This document shows, piece by piece, positions 1 through 7,094 of a DNA stretch of 12,825 nt (positions within the stretch are counted from its first letter, which is position 1; the number at the start of each line of letters is the position of its first letter). The notes below the pieces were generated by a model, which saw only the letters and a program-made list of their open reading frames with translations, searched no databases and was not told the origin of the DNA. The translations under genes and the position numbers were made by a program. Origin of the DNA: SFHK01 sp045538305. GTDB taxonomy: Bacteria > Bacillota > Clostridia > Christensenellales > Aristaeellaceae. The stretch spans positions 1 through 12,825 of the forward strand of contig JAZSRC010000086.1 in NCBI GenBank assembly GCA_045538305.1, read 5' to 3'.

Positions 1-1
1 A

Positions 2-130
2 AACGTAAAGGTCAAAATCGAACTGATGCTGCTGGCGATATCCCAGAATATTCAGAAGGTCATATCGAAACGCAACACCGGAAAGAAGGAAACCCACATT
101 CTTCATCCGGCAGCGTATCTGAAATTCTGA
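2..130 (+). pseudogene. C-terminal fragment of a probable transposase
   Basis: Frame 2 is open from the window edge to a TGA at 128-130 and gives 42 residues beginning NVKVKIELMLLAISQNIQK. This pattern (a short lysine-rich strand, then a hydrophobic helix 'ELMLLAISQNIQK' near the C-terminus) resembles the last helix of DDE transposases of the IS1182/IS5-like type. The stretch after it is basic and probably unstructured. The 5' part lies outside the window, so I cannot say whether the element is intact. I found no clear terminal inverted repeat in the 150 bases after the stop, apart from a 6-bp inverted pair (gtctgc/gcagac) around 207-230. It could also be the tail of an unrelated gene. The assignment rests only on the look of the C-terminal helix. 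Confidence 0.45.
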
Positions 131-287
131 ATTTCCAGAAAGCCGAGAATTGAAAAGATGTGAGCCAAAATTTCGGACAAGCGATTCGATGTTGGCTTTG
201 GTTTACGTCTGCTTTTTGCTGCCTGCAGACAGATTTCTCTCCTGCTTGAACGATGATTGGTAAGTTTTATGCCTGTCTATGGCATGC

Positions 288-332
288 AAAAAGGGACTGC
301 TGCAGATTTTTTGCTTCTGCAACAGCCCCTTT
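288..332 (-). terminator. intrinsic terminator of the 511-aa membrane protein gene
   Basis: Read on the minus strand, the segment begins 8 bases past the stop codon of the gene ending at 341. It forms AAAGGGGCTGTTGCAGA, a loop containing AAAAAA, then TCTGCAGCAGTCCCTTTTT. The arms pair over about 16 positions with two mismatches, and the descending arm runs into a T tract. Position, stem and T tract fit a rho-independent terminator. Confidence 0.85.
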
Positions 333-340
333 CCTTTTCG

Positions 341-1876
341 TTACTCAGCCTTCTTCTTCGCAGACATGAAAATGTGAAGTGCGGATACAATCAGAACGAC
401 TGCGTAGCCGATCAGATGGAGGTAGAATCTATCTACCGTAAGCTCGAGACCGAGGAATTTGATATGAGCATCAGCAGCAAGTTTCAGGAATTCGCTGGTA
501 GAATAGCCAATCAGACCAACCAGAGAGAATACCAGCGGCAGGAACGCAGCGCTCATCTTGTCTCTCTTAATGTAGCAAACGATGATACCGAGAATGGCAA
601 GAACCAGAAGAGCAATCGGAACAAGGATTACATCGTTGATGTAATACTCATGAATCTTGTAAATCATTTCGCTCTCGAATTCCTTAATCTCATCCTTATA
701 GGGGAATGCGATGTAACCGAGAATGGAAAGTTCCTTGACGTCATTGTATTCAACAGAAGGAGCGAAGGTGGTAACGATCTTTTCACCGTTTGCAAAGGTG
801 AGAGTAAGTTCGCTCTTGTTGTCCTTATAGGCAACCTTTCCTTCGGTCTTCATCATCTCTTCTTCAGAAGAGGTCTTCTCATATTCTTCAAATACGAGTT
901 CGGCAACAGGAGTAGTGACAACGTCCAGATCGACATCAAATACCTTGGAAGGATCGATCTTTGCAGCGATATCTTTTACCTTGTCAAAGGGCTTATCAAA
1001 GGCAGTAAGCGCCTTGGTTGCGTTTTCAGAGCTCTTCTTGGATTTACTGTTTGCATCAGAAACGCCCTTCACAGTGGAGTTGGCAAGAGCATAGCCTTCT
1101 GCAGCCTTGGCTTTTTCATCGGCAAGCTTCTTATAGATGACGCTGTCCTTCTCTTCTGCGCTGATGGAAGCAAAGAATTCTTCCGTTGCATCCGGATAAG
1201 CTTCGGCAATTGCCTTTTCATAGGCTTCCGTCGTCTCAGTGATCCAGGGATAAGAAGCGTCTGCGGAATACGTCTTTACTGCGCCTTCACGTGCAGTGTT
1301 TACGGCTTCCTGCATCTTAGCAACATATTCCTTTGTTTCTTCATAGCCCTTTACGGCCTTTTCAGGCTGCTTAAGAGCGGTTTCATACTGCTTCTGGGCA
1401 TCGGCCTTGAATGTTTCAAGCTCTTCGGCAGTTATTGCTGCGCCTTCAGGAAGCTCGTACTGCTGAATGAATGCATTCATTTCTTCGAGTACGGGAACCT
1501 TTTTCTGGATGGTGAGCATTGCTTTTTCGGCATCAACGGTATATTTCGCAGCGTCTTCATAGGCAGCTTTGGCGTCGTCTACCGCCTTATCGGCAGCAAG
1601 CTGATGTACGCGGATAATGTTGGTAGTGCTGACGGTCATGGTCTTATCCGTCATTTCGATCATTTTGTAGCCGTCTTCCTCAGGAAGCTTGTCATTCAGT
1701 ACCCAGGTTTCCTTCAGATGATTGACTGCATTCTTATCGGCGGGTATGAACTTGGAAGTTTCTTTGCCATACTCAAAATACGGCTTGCAGAGCGTAACGA
1801 GCATAATGACCAGCAGAACTGCGATCAGAAGGCTCATCCAACGGGAACGGGACATTTTAATCTCGTAGGTCTTCAT
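341..1876 (-). CDS. membrane protein of unknown function, large extracytoplasmic coiled-coil region
   Basis: Codes for 511 residues; I do not recognise the family. The N-terminus is short and basic (KMSRSRW), followed by a membrane segment at about 13-33. A large hydrophilic region (about 35-410), rich in Ala, Glu and Lys, has long helical heptad-like stretches at about 90-300 and a beta-rich part at about 340-395. Three more membrane segments follow at about 414-436, 441-461 and 483-504, and the C-terminus is lysine-rich. By the positive-inside rule the big domain lies outside the membrane. One N-terminal helix, a long coiled-coil ectodomain and a cluster of C-terminal helices recall the general layout of YhgE/Pip-type proteins. 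That is only a topological likeness, and such proteins usually have more C-terminal helices. The ATG at 1876 has AAGGGG 8 bases upstream and a consensus promoter beyond. The gene is monocistronic between its own promoter and terminator. Confidence 0.9.
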   Translation of the reverse strand: MKTYEIKMSRSRWMSLLIAVLLVIMLVTLCKPYFEYGKETSKFIPADKNAVNHLKETWVLNDKLPEEDGYKMIEMTDKTMTVSTTNIIRVHQLAADKAVDDAKAAYEDAAKYTVDAEKAMLTIQKKVPVLEEMNAFIQQYELPEGAAITAEELETFKADAQKQYETALKQPEKAVKGYEETKEYVAKMQEAVNTAREGAVKTYSADASYPWITETTEAYEKAIAEAYPDATEEFFASISAEEKDSVIYKKLADEKAKAAEGYALANSTVKGVSDANSKSKKSSENATKALTAFDKPFDKVKDIAAKIDPSKVFDVDLDVVTTPVAELVFEEYEKTSSEEEMMKTEGKVAYKDNKSELTLTFANGEKIVTTFAPSVEYNDVKELSILGYIAFPYKDEIKEFESEMIYKIHEYYINDVILVPIALLVLAILGIIVCYIKRDKMSAAFLPLVFSLVGLIGYSTSEFLKLAADAHIKFLGLELTVDRFYLHLIGYAVVLIVSALHIFMSAKKKAE

Positions 1877-1946
1877 AAGTCAATCCCCTTTTCTTTAATT
1901 AGAAGAATTCAATGTCTTGCGACACTATTCTCCTTTTCTAATATGT

Positions 1947-1975
1947 ATTCTACAGTGATATTTGCGTTTTGTCAA
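1947..1975 (-). promoter_or_regulatory. sigma-A promoter of the 511-aa membrane protein gene
   Basis: On the minus strand TTGACA (1970-1975) is followed by a 17-base spacer and TAGAAT (1947-1952), one mismatch from the full consensus. It lies about 70 bases upstream of the ATG at 1876 and points at it. The gene is therefore probably transcribed on its own and strongly. Confidence 0.85.
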
Positions 1976-1983
1976 TGCTTTTC

Positions 1984-2037
1984 CGGGCATATGCGAAATT
2001 TTCGCCGATGAAATCGGCATATTTTCGGGCATATGCG
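1984..2037 (-). terminator. repeat-flanked hairpin, probable end of the yhaM-topB-epsC-DUF362 operon
   Basis: Just past the stop of the DUF362 gene (2042) lies a perfect hairpin, GCCGAT-TTC-ATCGGC on the minus strand (2004-2018), followed by GAAAATTT. Two identical 12-base copies of cgggcatatgcg (1984-1995 and 2026-2037) flank it. Because GCATATGC is its own complement, the two copies can also pair with each other and enclose the inner hairpin in a longer stem. The T tract is weak, so termination is likely but may be leaky into the next gene's promoter region. Confidence 0.5.
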
Positions 2038-2041
2038 CAAT

Positions 2042-3148
2042 TTATTCTATTTCAATCAGTTCATATTCATCGGTTCCCATACCCATTTTTACGCCCTGCT
2101 CTATGCCTGCTTCCCAATTGGTATCGGGATGAAGTCTATGAAAATGGTCCGGATGGCAGCAGGTATGCTTTTCTCCCAGAAGGCTGTTTTCCATCGCCGG
2201 CGCTTTATTGCACATGTCTGCGCAGGCTTTATCAAGCGCCACGGGATCAAAAGATGCAAACATTCCGATATCAGGCAGAATCGGCGCATCATTGTTTCCG
2301 TAACAGTCGCAGAAGGGAGAAATATCAATCGCCAACGAAATGTGAAAATGCGGCTTGTCCTTGACGACTGCCCATGCATACTCCGATACCTTTCTTGCAA
2401 GGGTTTCGCATCCGTTTTCTTCGCCGGGCTTCATTGCCTTTGCCGGACATACGCCTATGCATCTTCCGCAGCCCTTGCACAAATCGTATTGAACCTGCGC
2501 TTTTTTATCTGCGATTTCAATAGCCCCGTGCGCGCAGTTTTTCTTACATACACCGCATCCAACGCAAATGGTTTTATCTACAACCGGTTTTTCACTTTCG
2601 TGCATTTCCGCTTTTCCGGCGCTTGATCCGCAGCCCATTCCGAGGTTCTTCAGCGCTCCGCCAAAACCCGTTCCTTCATGCCCTTTAAAGTGCGAAAGCG
2701 AAATGATTACATCAGCATCAACAATCGCAGTACCGATTTTGGCATTTCTCACATATTCTCCATCAATCGGCACGATCGTTTCATCCGTTCCCTTCAAGCC
2801 ATCTGCAATGATTACATGACAACCGAGACAGAAGGGATTATAGCCGTGTTCATACGCAACGTTCAAATGGTCGAGCGCATTCTTTCTTGTCCCCACATAC
2901 AGCGTAGAGCAATCGGTTACAAAGGGCTTTGCACCCAGCTCCTTCAGTACGTCTACCAGCGCTTTCGCATAATTCGGTCTCAGATACGCAAGATTTCCCT
3001 CTTCTCCAAAATGAACTTTAACTGCGGTAAACTTATTCTTGAGATCAATTTTTCCAATACCGGCGGCACGGATCAATTTTTGGAATTTTTCGGGCAGGCT
3101 CAATTCATTGTGCGTGCGCATGTTTGTAAAATAAACCTTGGATACCAT
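2042..3148 (-). CDS. DUF362 domain protein with two [4Fe-4S] ferredoxin motifs
   Basis: Codes for 368 residues. The N-terminal and middle parts match the DUF362 family: 'VKVHFGEEGN' near 44-52, 'SLSHFKGHEGTGFGGALKNL' at about 150-169, and a C-terminal 'DPVALDKAC' near 301. Inserted in the domain is a bacterial dicluster ferredoxin unit with CxxCxxCxxxC at Cys195/198/201/205 and CxxCxxCxxxCP at Cys224/227/230/234. Each motif should bind one [4Fe-4S] cluster. No signal peptide is seen, so it is probably cytoplasmic. Family members are common in anaerobes, their biochemical role is not settled, and electron transfer is inferred from the clusters. The ATG at 3148 has GGAGAG upstream. It is the last gene of the operon, 15 bases after epsC. 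The C-terminus is rich in Cys and His (CCHPDHFHRLH near 330-340), which could be an additional metal site. Confidence 0.92.
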   Translation of the reverse strand: MVSKVYFTNMRTHNELSLPEKFQKLIRAAGIGKIDLKNKFTAVKVHFGEEGNLAYLRPNYAKALVDVLKELGAKPFVTDCSTLYVGTRKNALDHLNVAYEHGYNPFCLGCHVIIADGLKGTDETIVPIDGEYVRNAKIGTAIVDADVIISLSHFKGHEGTGFGGALKNLGMGCGSSAGKAEMHESEKPVVDKTICVGCGVCKKNCAHGAIEIADKKAQVQYDLCKGCGRCIGVCPAKAMKPGEENGCETLARKVSEYAWAVVKDKPHFHISLAIDISPFCDCYGNNDAPILPDIGMFASFDPVALDKACADMCNKAPAMENSLLGEKHTCCHPDHFHRLHPDTNWEAGIEQGVKMGMGTDEYELIEIE

Positions 3149-3163
3149 TTAAATCTCTCCTAT

Positions 3164-4060
3164 CTATGCTTTTTCCCAAATATTCTTATTCAGATCTCTG
3201 AACGTCAGTTCCGGACTCTTTACGCTTACGCGGGTTCTTGGCGGCACAGACGAAGTTACAAACGCGTTGCCGCCAATGACGCAGTCATCTCCGATTACCG
3301 TTTCGCCGCCCAATATCGATGCGCCCGAGTAAACCGTCACCCGGCTTCCGATTGTTGGATGGCGTTTTGTGCCTTTTAGCTTCTGTCCCTGTCTCGTGGA
3401 TAGCGCGCCAAGGGTTACACCCTGATACAGTTTTACAAAGTCTCCGATTACAGTCGTTTCGCCGATAACAACGCCGGTTCCATGATCGATAAAAAAGTAA
3501 CTGCCGATTTCAGCGCCAGCATTGATGTCAATACCGGTAAGGCTGTGCGCATGCTCTGTCATAATTCGCGGTATGAAGGGTACGTTTTCCGTATACAGAA
3601 TGTGGGCAAGCCTGTAAACCGTTATTGCATAAAGCCCGGGATAGGAAAACACGACGCCAGCACGGGATTTTGCTGCCGGATCGCCGTCATAAGCAGCTTC
3701 AACATCCTGAAGCAACATTTTCTGAACGCCAGGAAGCTTTTGAGCAAAGTTCTTTACAACCGCCTTTGCTTTTTGAGGCGCGCATCCGCATTCTCCATTG
3801 TAGCCGAATGCGGATATCAGCTGCCTTTCAAGCTTTTCGCAGATGTCATTTAACAAGAAGCCATATGAATAGTCGCCGCCCGAGCGGAAGACTTCCGAGA
3901 AAAAGCCAGGAAACATGAGCGACCGTAGTTTTTCCGTAATTTGAATCACTTCCGCTTTATCGGGTAGTCCGCAATCATGCGATTGAAACAGAGCTTCCCC
4001 TTCTGCATTTTCCTTGATCGCCCTTGCAGCCTCCATAATTGCCATTCTTACTTCATCCAT
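3164..4060 (-). CDS. epsC: serine O-acetyltransferase, EpsC/CysE type
   Basis: Codes for 298 residues. The enzyme acetylates L-serine with acetyl-CoA to give O-acetylserine, the carbon skeleton for cysteine. An N-terminal helical domain (about 1-165) is followed by left-handed beta-helix hexapeptide repeats (about 174-275). Landmarks are GDPAA (126-130), TEHAHSLTGIDI (168-179), the catalytic Asp-His pair in 'FIDHGTGVVIGET' (D192-H193) and 'KRHPTIG' (H234), which matches the second active-site histidine of CysE. The length fits the longer EpsC-type SAT rather than the roughly 220-residue B. subtilis CysE. The start ATG overlaps the end of topB by 8 nt (ATGGATGA), with a GGAAGGAAAAAGG ribosome binding site, so translation is probably coupled. 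No cysK lies beside it. The exopolysaccharide implied by the name is not supported here; no polysaccharide genes are visible. Confidence 0.93.
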   Translation of the reverse strand: MDEVRMAIMEAARAIKENAEGEALFQSHDCGLPDKAEVIQITEKLRSLMFPGFFSEVFRSGGDYSYGFLLNDICEKLERQLISAFGYNGECGCAPQKAKAVVKNFAQKLPGVQKMLLQDVEAAYDGDPAAKSRAGVVFSYPGLYAITVYRLAHILYTENVPFIPRIMTEHAHSLTGIDINAGAEIGSYFFIDHGTGVVIGETTVIGDFVKLYQGVTLGALSTRQGQKLKGTKRHPTIGSRVTVYSGASILGGETVIGDDCVIGGNAFVTSSVPPRTRVSVKSPELTFRDLNKNIWEKA

Positions 4061-5933
4061 TTTCCTTTTTCCTTCCGCCTTTCGTCTGCGGTGAAGACGT
4101 TGTCTTCCTTCTCTTTTTATACTGTTCCTCAGGAAATTTTACATACGGCGCTTTCGTCTTTGCGTAGTCCACCAGATAGCAGCTGAATCGCCGGATGCTA
4201 TCCATAAAGCGCTTTTCCTTATAATCCATTTCTTCCCGTTCAGTCAGCCCGAGCATTTTAGTAAGCGCGCGCTCCCATTTTCCGGTAGTCGCAGCGCTTT
4301 TCAATTCCTCCGGTACAACCGATATCAGAAGGCGTCCCTTTTCGGTAGACTCAATTTTTTTGCCAACCCGCTTTGCATAACCAACCTGCACAATGCGCGT
4401 GATGATCGCTGCCCTTGTGGCAGGGGTTCCCAAACCTGAATCCTTCATTTCCTCGCGAAGCTCTTCATCTTCTATGGTTTTTCCCGCATCCTCCATTGCT
4501 TTTAACAGCGTATCGTCGGTATACGGCTTCGGCGGTTTGGTTTTTTGGGCCTTCACCCTGGTTTTCTTTACCATTCGCTTATCGCCCACATTTATTACCG
4601 GAAGTTCTTCGTCGTCTTCCTTATCGCCGGCATCATCTTTGTATAATGCGCGCCAGCCCTCTTGAAGCGGCATGTTGCCAAGGGACTTGAATTTCTGGCC
4701 AACTGCATCCGTAATGATCTTCGCTGCAGTATACACATAATCCGGATAATGTGCGCTGACAAGTCTTCTGGCGATCATATCGTATATTTTGGCTTCATCC
4801 GCAGAAAGTGCGCCTAAATTCGCGCGCCGTTCCGTGGGAATGATCGCATGATGATCGCTTACCTTCGCTTCATTATAGATTCTTTCCGCTTTTCGAATCG
4901 GCAGTATAGCTTTCACAAACGATTGAAATGGTTCCGGTAGGTTCAGTAGCGTTTTTTCTACCTTTTTCTCCATGTCATTGGTAAGATAGCGGCTGTCTGT
5001 ACGTGGATAGGTAATCAGCTTATGTTTTTCATACAGCGCTTGGGCAATATTCAGCGTTTTATCAGCGCCAAAGCCATATTTTCTGTTTGCTTCACGTTGA
5101 AGGGTGGTAAGATCGTAAAGCCTTTCCGGCGGCTTTCGTTTTTCCTCCCGGGTGCTTTCAACGCAAACAGCCTCTTTTCCCTTTACCAGCGTTTCTATTT
5201 CTTTTGCTTTCTTTTCAGAATCAATTCTGGATTTCTGAGTTTTTTCATCAAACCAGGTTCCTTTATAATCTCCGAAATCCGCAGTGAGTTCGTAATAATC
5301 TTCCGGTATAAACGAGCTGATCTCAAGATCTCTTTTTACAATCAGCGATAATGTTGGCGTCTGCACACGGCCTATGGATAAAAGCGCATTATACTTTAAT
5401 GAAAACACCCGCGATGCATTCATCCCCACCAGCCAGTCAGCCTCACTTCTGCACCTTGCAGACAAATACAGCGAATCATAGTCCTTTGACGGCTTCATTT
5501 TTTCAAATCCAGCTTTTATGGAATCGTCCGTCATGGAAGAAATCCAAAGCCTCTTTACTGGCTTATGACATCCTGCCAGCTGATAAATATAGCGGAATAT
5601 CAGTTCGCCTTCACGCCCGGAATCCGTAGCGCAGACAATGCTTTCAATATCCGGGCTGTTCATAAGGCTTTTGACGCAATGATACTGATCCTTCGTTTTC
5701 CAAATCACTTTAAGGGGAATGCATTCCGGCAATATCGGCAGCGTATCCATGCGCCATTTTTTGTATTTATCGTCGATTTCATCCGGTTCCCTGAGCGTAA
5801 CAAGGTGGCCAATCGCCCATGTAACAACGGTATTCTCGCCGACAATACAACCCTCGCCTTTTCCATTCACGCCCAGAACGCGTGCAATATCGCGGGCAAC
5901 CGATGGTTTCTCCGCAACAACAAGCGTTTTCAT
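4053..5933 (-). CDS. topB: DNA topoisomerase III (type IA)
   Basis: Codes for 626 residues. The enzyme passes one DNA strand through a transient break in another, and it decatenates and processes recombination or replication intermediates. The N-terminal Toprim domain shows 'VVAEKPSVARDIA' with catalytic Glu8, and 'ATDSGREGELIF' at 102-113 with metal-binding Asp104 and Glu108. The latter is the Gram-positive TopB form (ATDxGREGE). 'SIGRVQTPTL' follows at 186-195, and the active-site tyrosine is Tyr309 in 'LITYPRTDSRYL'. 'DSGLGTPATRAAII' lies at 498-511. The C-terminus is a short lysine-rich tail without zinc-ribbon cysteines, and the protein is about 100 residues shorter than B. subtilis TopB (727). 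The core looks complete. The ATG at 5933 has GGAGG 8 bases upstream. The gene follows yhaM by 33 nt and overlaps epsC by 8 nt. Confidence 0.97.
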   Translation of the reverse strand: MKTLVVAEKPSVARDIARVLGVNGKGEGCIVGENTVVTWAIGHLVTLREPDEIDDKYKKWRMDTLPILPECIPLKVIWKTKDQYHCVKSLMNSPDIESIVCATDSGREGELIFRYIYQLAGCHKPVKRLWISSMTDDSIKAGFEKMKPSKDYDSLYLSARCRSEADWLVGMNASRVFSLKYNALLSIGRVQTPTLSLIVKRDLEISSFIPEDYYELTADFGDYKGTWFDEKTQKSRIDSEKKAKEIETLVKGKEAVCVESTREEKRKPPERLYDLTTLQREANRKYGFGADKTLNIAQALYEKHKLITYPRTDSRYLTNDMEKKVEKTLLNLPEPFQSFVKAILPIRKAERIYNEAKVSDHHAIIPTERRANLGALSADEAKIYDMIARRLVSAHYPDYVYTAAKIITDAVGQKFKSLGNMPLQEGWRALYKDDAGDKEDDEELPVINVGDKRMVKKTRVKAQKTKPPKPYTDDTLLKAMEDAGKTIEDEELREEMKDSGLGTPATRAAIITRIVQVGYAKRVGKKIESTEKGRLLISVVPEELKSAATTGKWERALTKMLGLTEREEMDYKEKRFMDSIRRFSCYLVDYAKTKAPYVKFPEEQYKKRRKTTSSPQTKGGRKKENG

Positions 5934-5966
5934 TCCGTCTGCCTCCGTTATTCTTCAAAAAATCCT

Positions 5967-6926
5967 CTATTCCTCGCCGCTTCCCGTCTCCATCCTTCTG
6001 TACAGCTTTCTGTCAAGCGACCATATGCGTTCGGTAAACCCGCCGGGCGTAACCTTACTCAATTCGCTCTGCATTTCATTCATTCTGGCATCCAGTACAT
6101 CAAGCGTATGCAGCGCTTCCGCTTCCGGGAACATAGGCGGTTTCGGCGAACCGTATTCCGGCAGATCATGGTGCGATAAAATCATATGCTGAAGCATGGT
6201 AACCAGTTCTTTCCGAACGCCTATCTCCTTGGCGCATCTGGCAAGCTCGCTTACGCCGATGACCAAGTGTCCAAGAAGATTCCCTTCGCGCGTATAGTCC
6301 GTAGCCATTCCGAGATCGTCCGCTTTCATCTCGTCAAGCTTGCTCAGATCGTGAAGGATTACGCCCGCAGCAAGAAGATCCGCGTCCAGAAACGGATACA
6401 GTTCGCAAATCATATGAGCGCCCTTTAACATTGTCGAGGTATGATGCAAAAGGCCGCTTCTTTCCGCATGGTGCAGTTTCACAGCCGCAGGAGCAAGCAG
6501 CAGCCTGTCTCCCGCTTCCTCCAGGCGCATCAATACCAGCGCCTTCAGCTCCTTGTCCCTGATTGCATCCGCACGATTGAGAATCTCATCCAGCATATCG
6601 TCCGCGGGTCTGGGCGCACAGGGAATAAGCCTTTGCATATCAATATCGTCATCGGAATTTGACTGGCGCATTTTATCCACCCTGAATTGGGCTCGGCCAT
6701 TGTATTCCTGCATAACGCCGCGAACACGGATTACCGTTCCGGAAGCCGGAGCGGGCGTAAGTCCATCCCACATCTTCGCATTTACATCTCCAGAAATATC
6801 GGTAAGCGTCATATCGAGATACTTGCTTCCGTTCGACGCCGTGCGCTGCTGCGCATTTCTGACCAGCAAGAATCCATCAAACGCCGCATTCTTTATCATA
6901 TCCGCAAGTCTTGGCTGTTCTTTCAT
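5967..6926 (-). CDS. yhaM: 3'-5' exoribonuclease YhaM (OB-fold + HD domain)
   Basis: Codes for 319 residues. YhaM-family enzymes degrade RNA, and also single-stranded DNA, from the 3' end in Firmicutes. The N-terminal OB-fold (about 15-90, with 'YLDMTLTDISGDVNAKMWDG') is the nucleic-acid-binding part. A spacer helix leads to the HD phosphohydrolase domain, with metal-ligand candidates His161 (LLHHTSTML), the His192-Asp193 pair in 'ILHDLSKLDEM', His220 (LLGH) and His252-His253-Asp254 in 'LSHHDLPEYGSPKPP'. Motif order and length match B. subtilis YhaM (about 314 residues). It is the first gene of the minus-strand operon. GGGAGA lies about 10 bases before the chosen ATG; an ATG 10 bases further upstream is out of frame. 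Its promoter overlaps a perfect palindrome. Confidence 0.95.
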   Translation of the reverse strand: MKEQPRLADMIKNAAFDGFLLVRNAQQRTASNGSKYLDMTLTDISGDVNAKMWDGLTPAPASGTVIRVRGVMQEYNGRAQFRVDKMRQSNSDDDIDMQRLIPCAPRPADDMLDEILNRADAIRDKELKALVLMRLEEAGDRLLLAPAAVKLHHAERSGLLHHTSTMLKGAHMICELYPFLDADLLAAGVILHDLSKLDEMKADDLGMATDYTREGNLLGHLVIGVSELARCAKEIGVRKELVTMLQHMILSHHDLPEYGSPKPPMFPEAEALHTLDVLDARMNEMQSELSKVTPGGFTERIWSLDRKLYRRMETGSGEE

Positions 6927-6950
6927 TCCAATTCATCTCCCGAAAGCAGT

Positions 6951-6969
6951 TTGATATATCATATATCAA
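6951..6969. promoter_or_regulatory. 19-bp perfect palindrome, candidate operator
   Basis: The sequence is TTGATATAT-C-ATATATCAA, two perfect 9-base arms around one base. It covers the -10 hexamer and the likely transcription start of the yhaM operon, the classic place for a repressor dimer. A related half, TTGATATAA (8 of 9), occurs at 7042-7050 on the -10 of the divergent lysozyme promoter. No regulator gene in the window suggests who binds. The AT-rich arms could have arisen by chance around a -10, so the operator role is inference. Confidence 0.5.
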
Positions 6970-6986
6970 TTCGGCCCTTTTTGCAA
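6958..6986 (-). promoter_or_regulatory. promoter of the yhaM-topB-epsC-DUF362 operon
   Basis: On the minus strand TTGCAA (6981-6986), 17 bases and TATGAT (6958-6963) form a good sigma-A promoter, with the start expected about 25 bases before the yhaM ATG. The -10 sits inside the palindrome at 6951-6969. Confidence 0.7.
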
Positions 6987-7022
6987 TACATTCCTCATTT
7001 GCCTATGCAGATTCACCCCTCG

Positions 7023-7051
7023 TTGACATTTAGAAATATATTTGATATAAT
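7023..7051 (+). promoter_or_regulatory. consensus sigma-A promoter of the SH3/lysozyme gene
   Basis: TTGACA (7023-7028), exactly 17 bases and TATAAT (7046-7051): a perfect match to the housekeeping consensus. Transcription should start near 7058, leaving a short AT-rich leader of about 37 bases before the ATG at 7095. This also rules out the in-frame extension upstream of 7095 as part of the gene. Confidence 0.92.
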
Positions 7052-7094
7052 TACTTCATACCTATATATAAAACAGAAACAAAAGAGGGATCTC

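Noticed and set aside
257..2011. 584-codon open frame on the plus strand
   Set aside because: It lies antisense to the 511-aa membrane protein gene, which has a promoter, ribosome binding site, membrane topology and terminator. The plus-strand translation is rich in Cys, Phe and Gly with no family pattern and no ribosome binding site: a shadow of codon bias.
3164..4060. Part of an exopolysaccharide cluster, because of the EpsC name
   Set aside because: No glycosyltransferase or export gene is present. The sequence is a serine O-acetyltransferase in an operon with topB and yhaM.
6687..7094. In-frame N-terminal extension of the lysozyme gene, 136 codons
   Set aside because: It runs antisense through yhaM and ends upstream of a perfect promoter. 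The signal peptide begins at the ATG at 7095.
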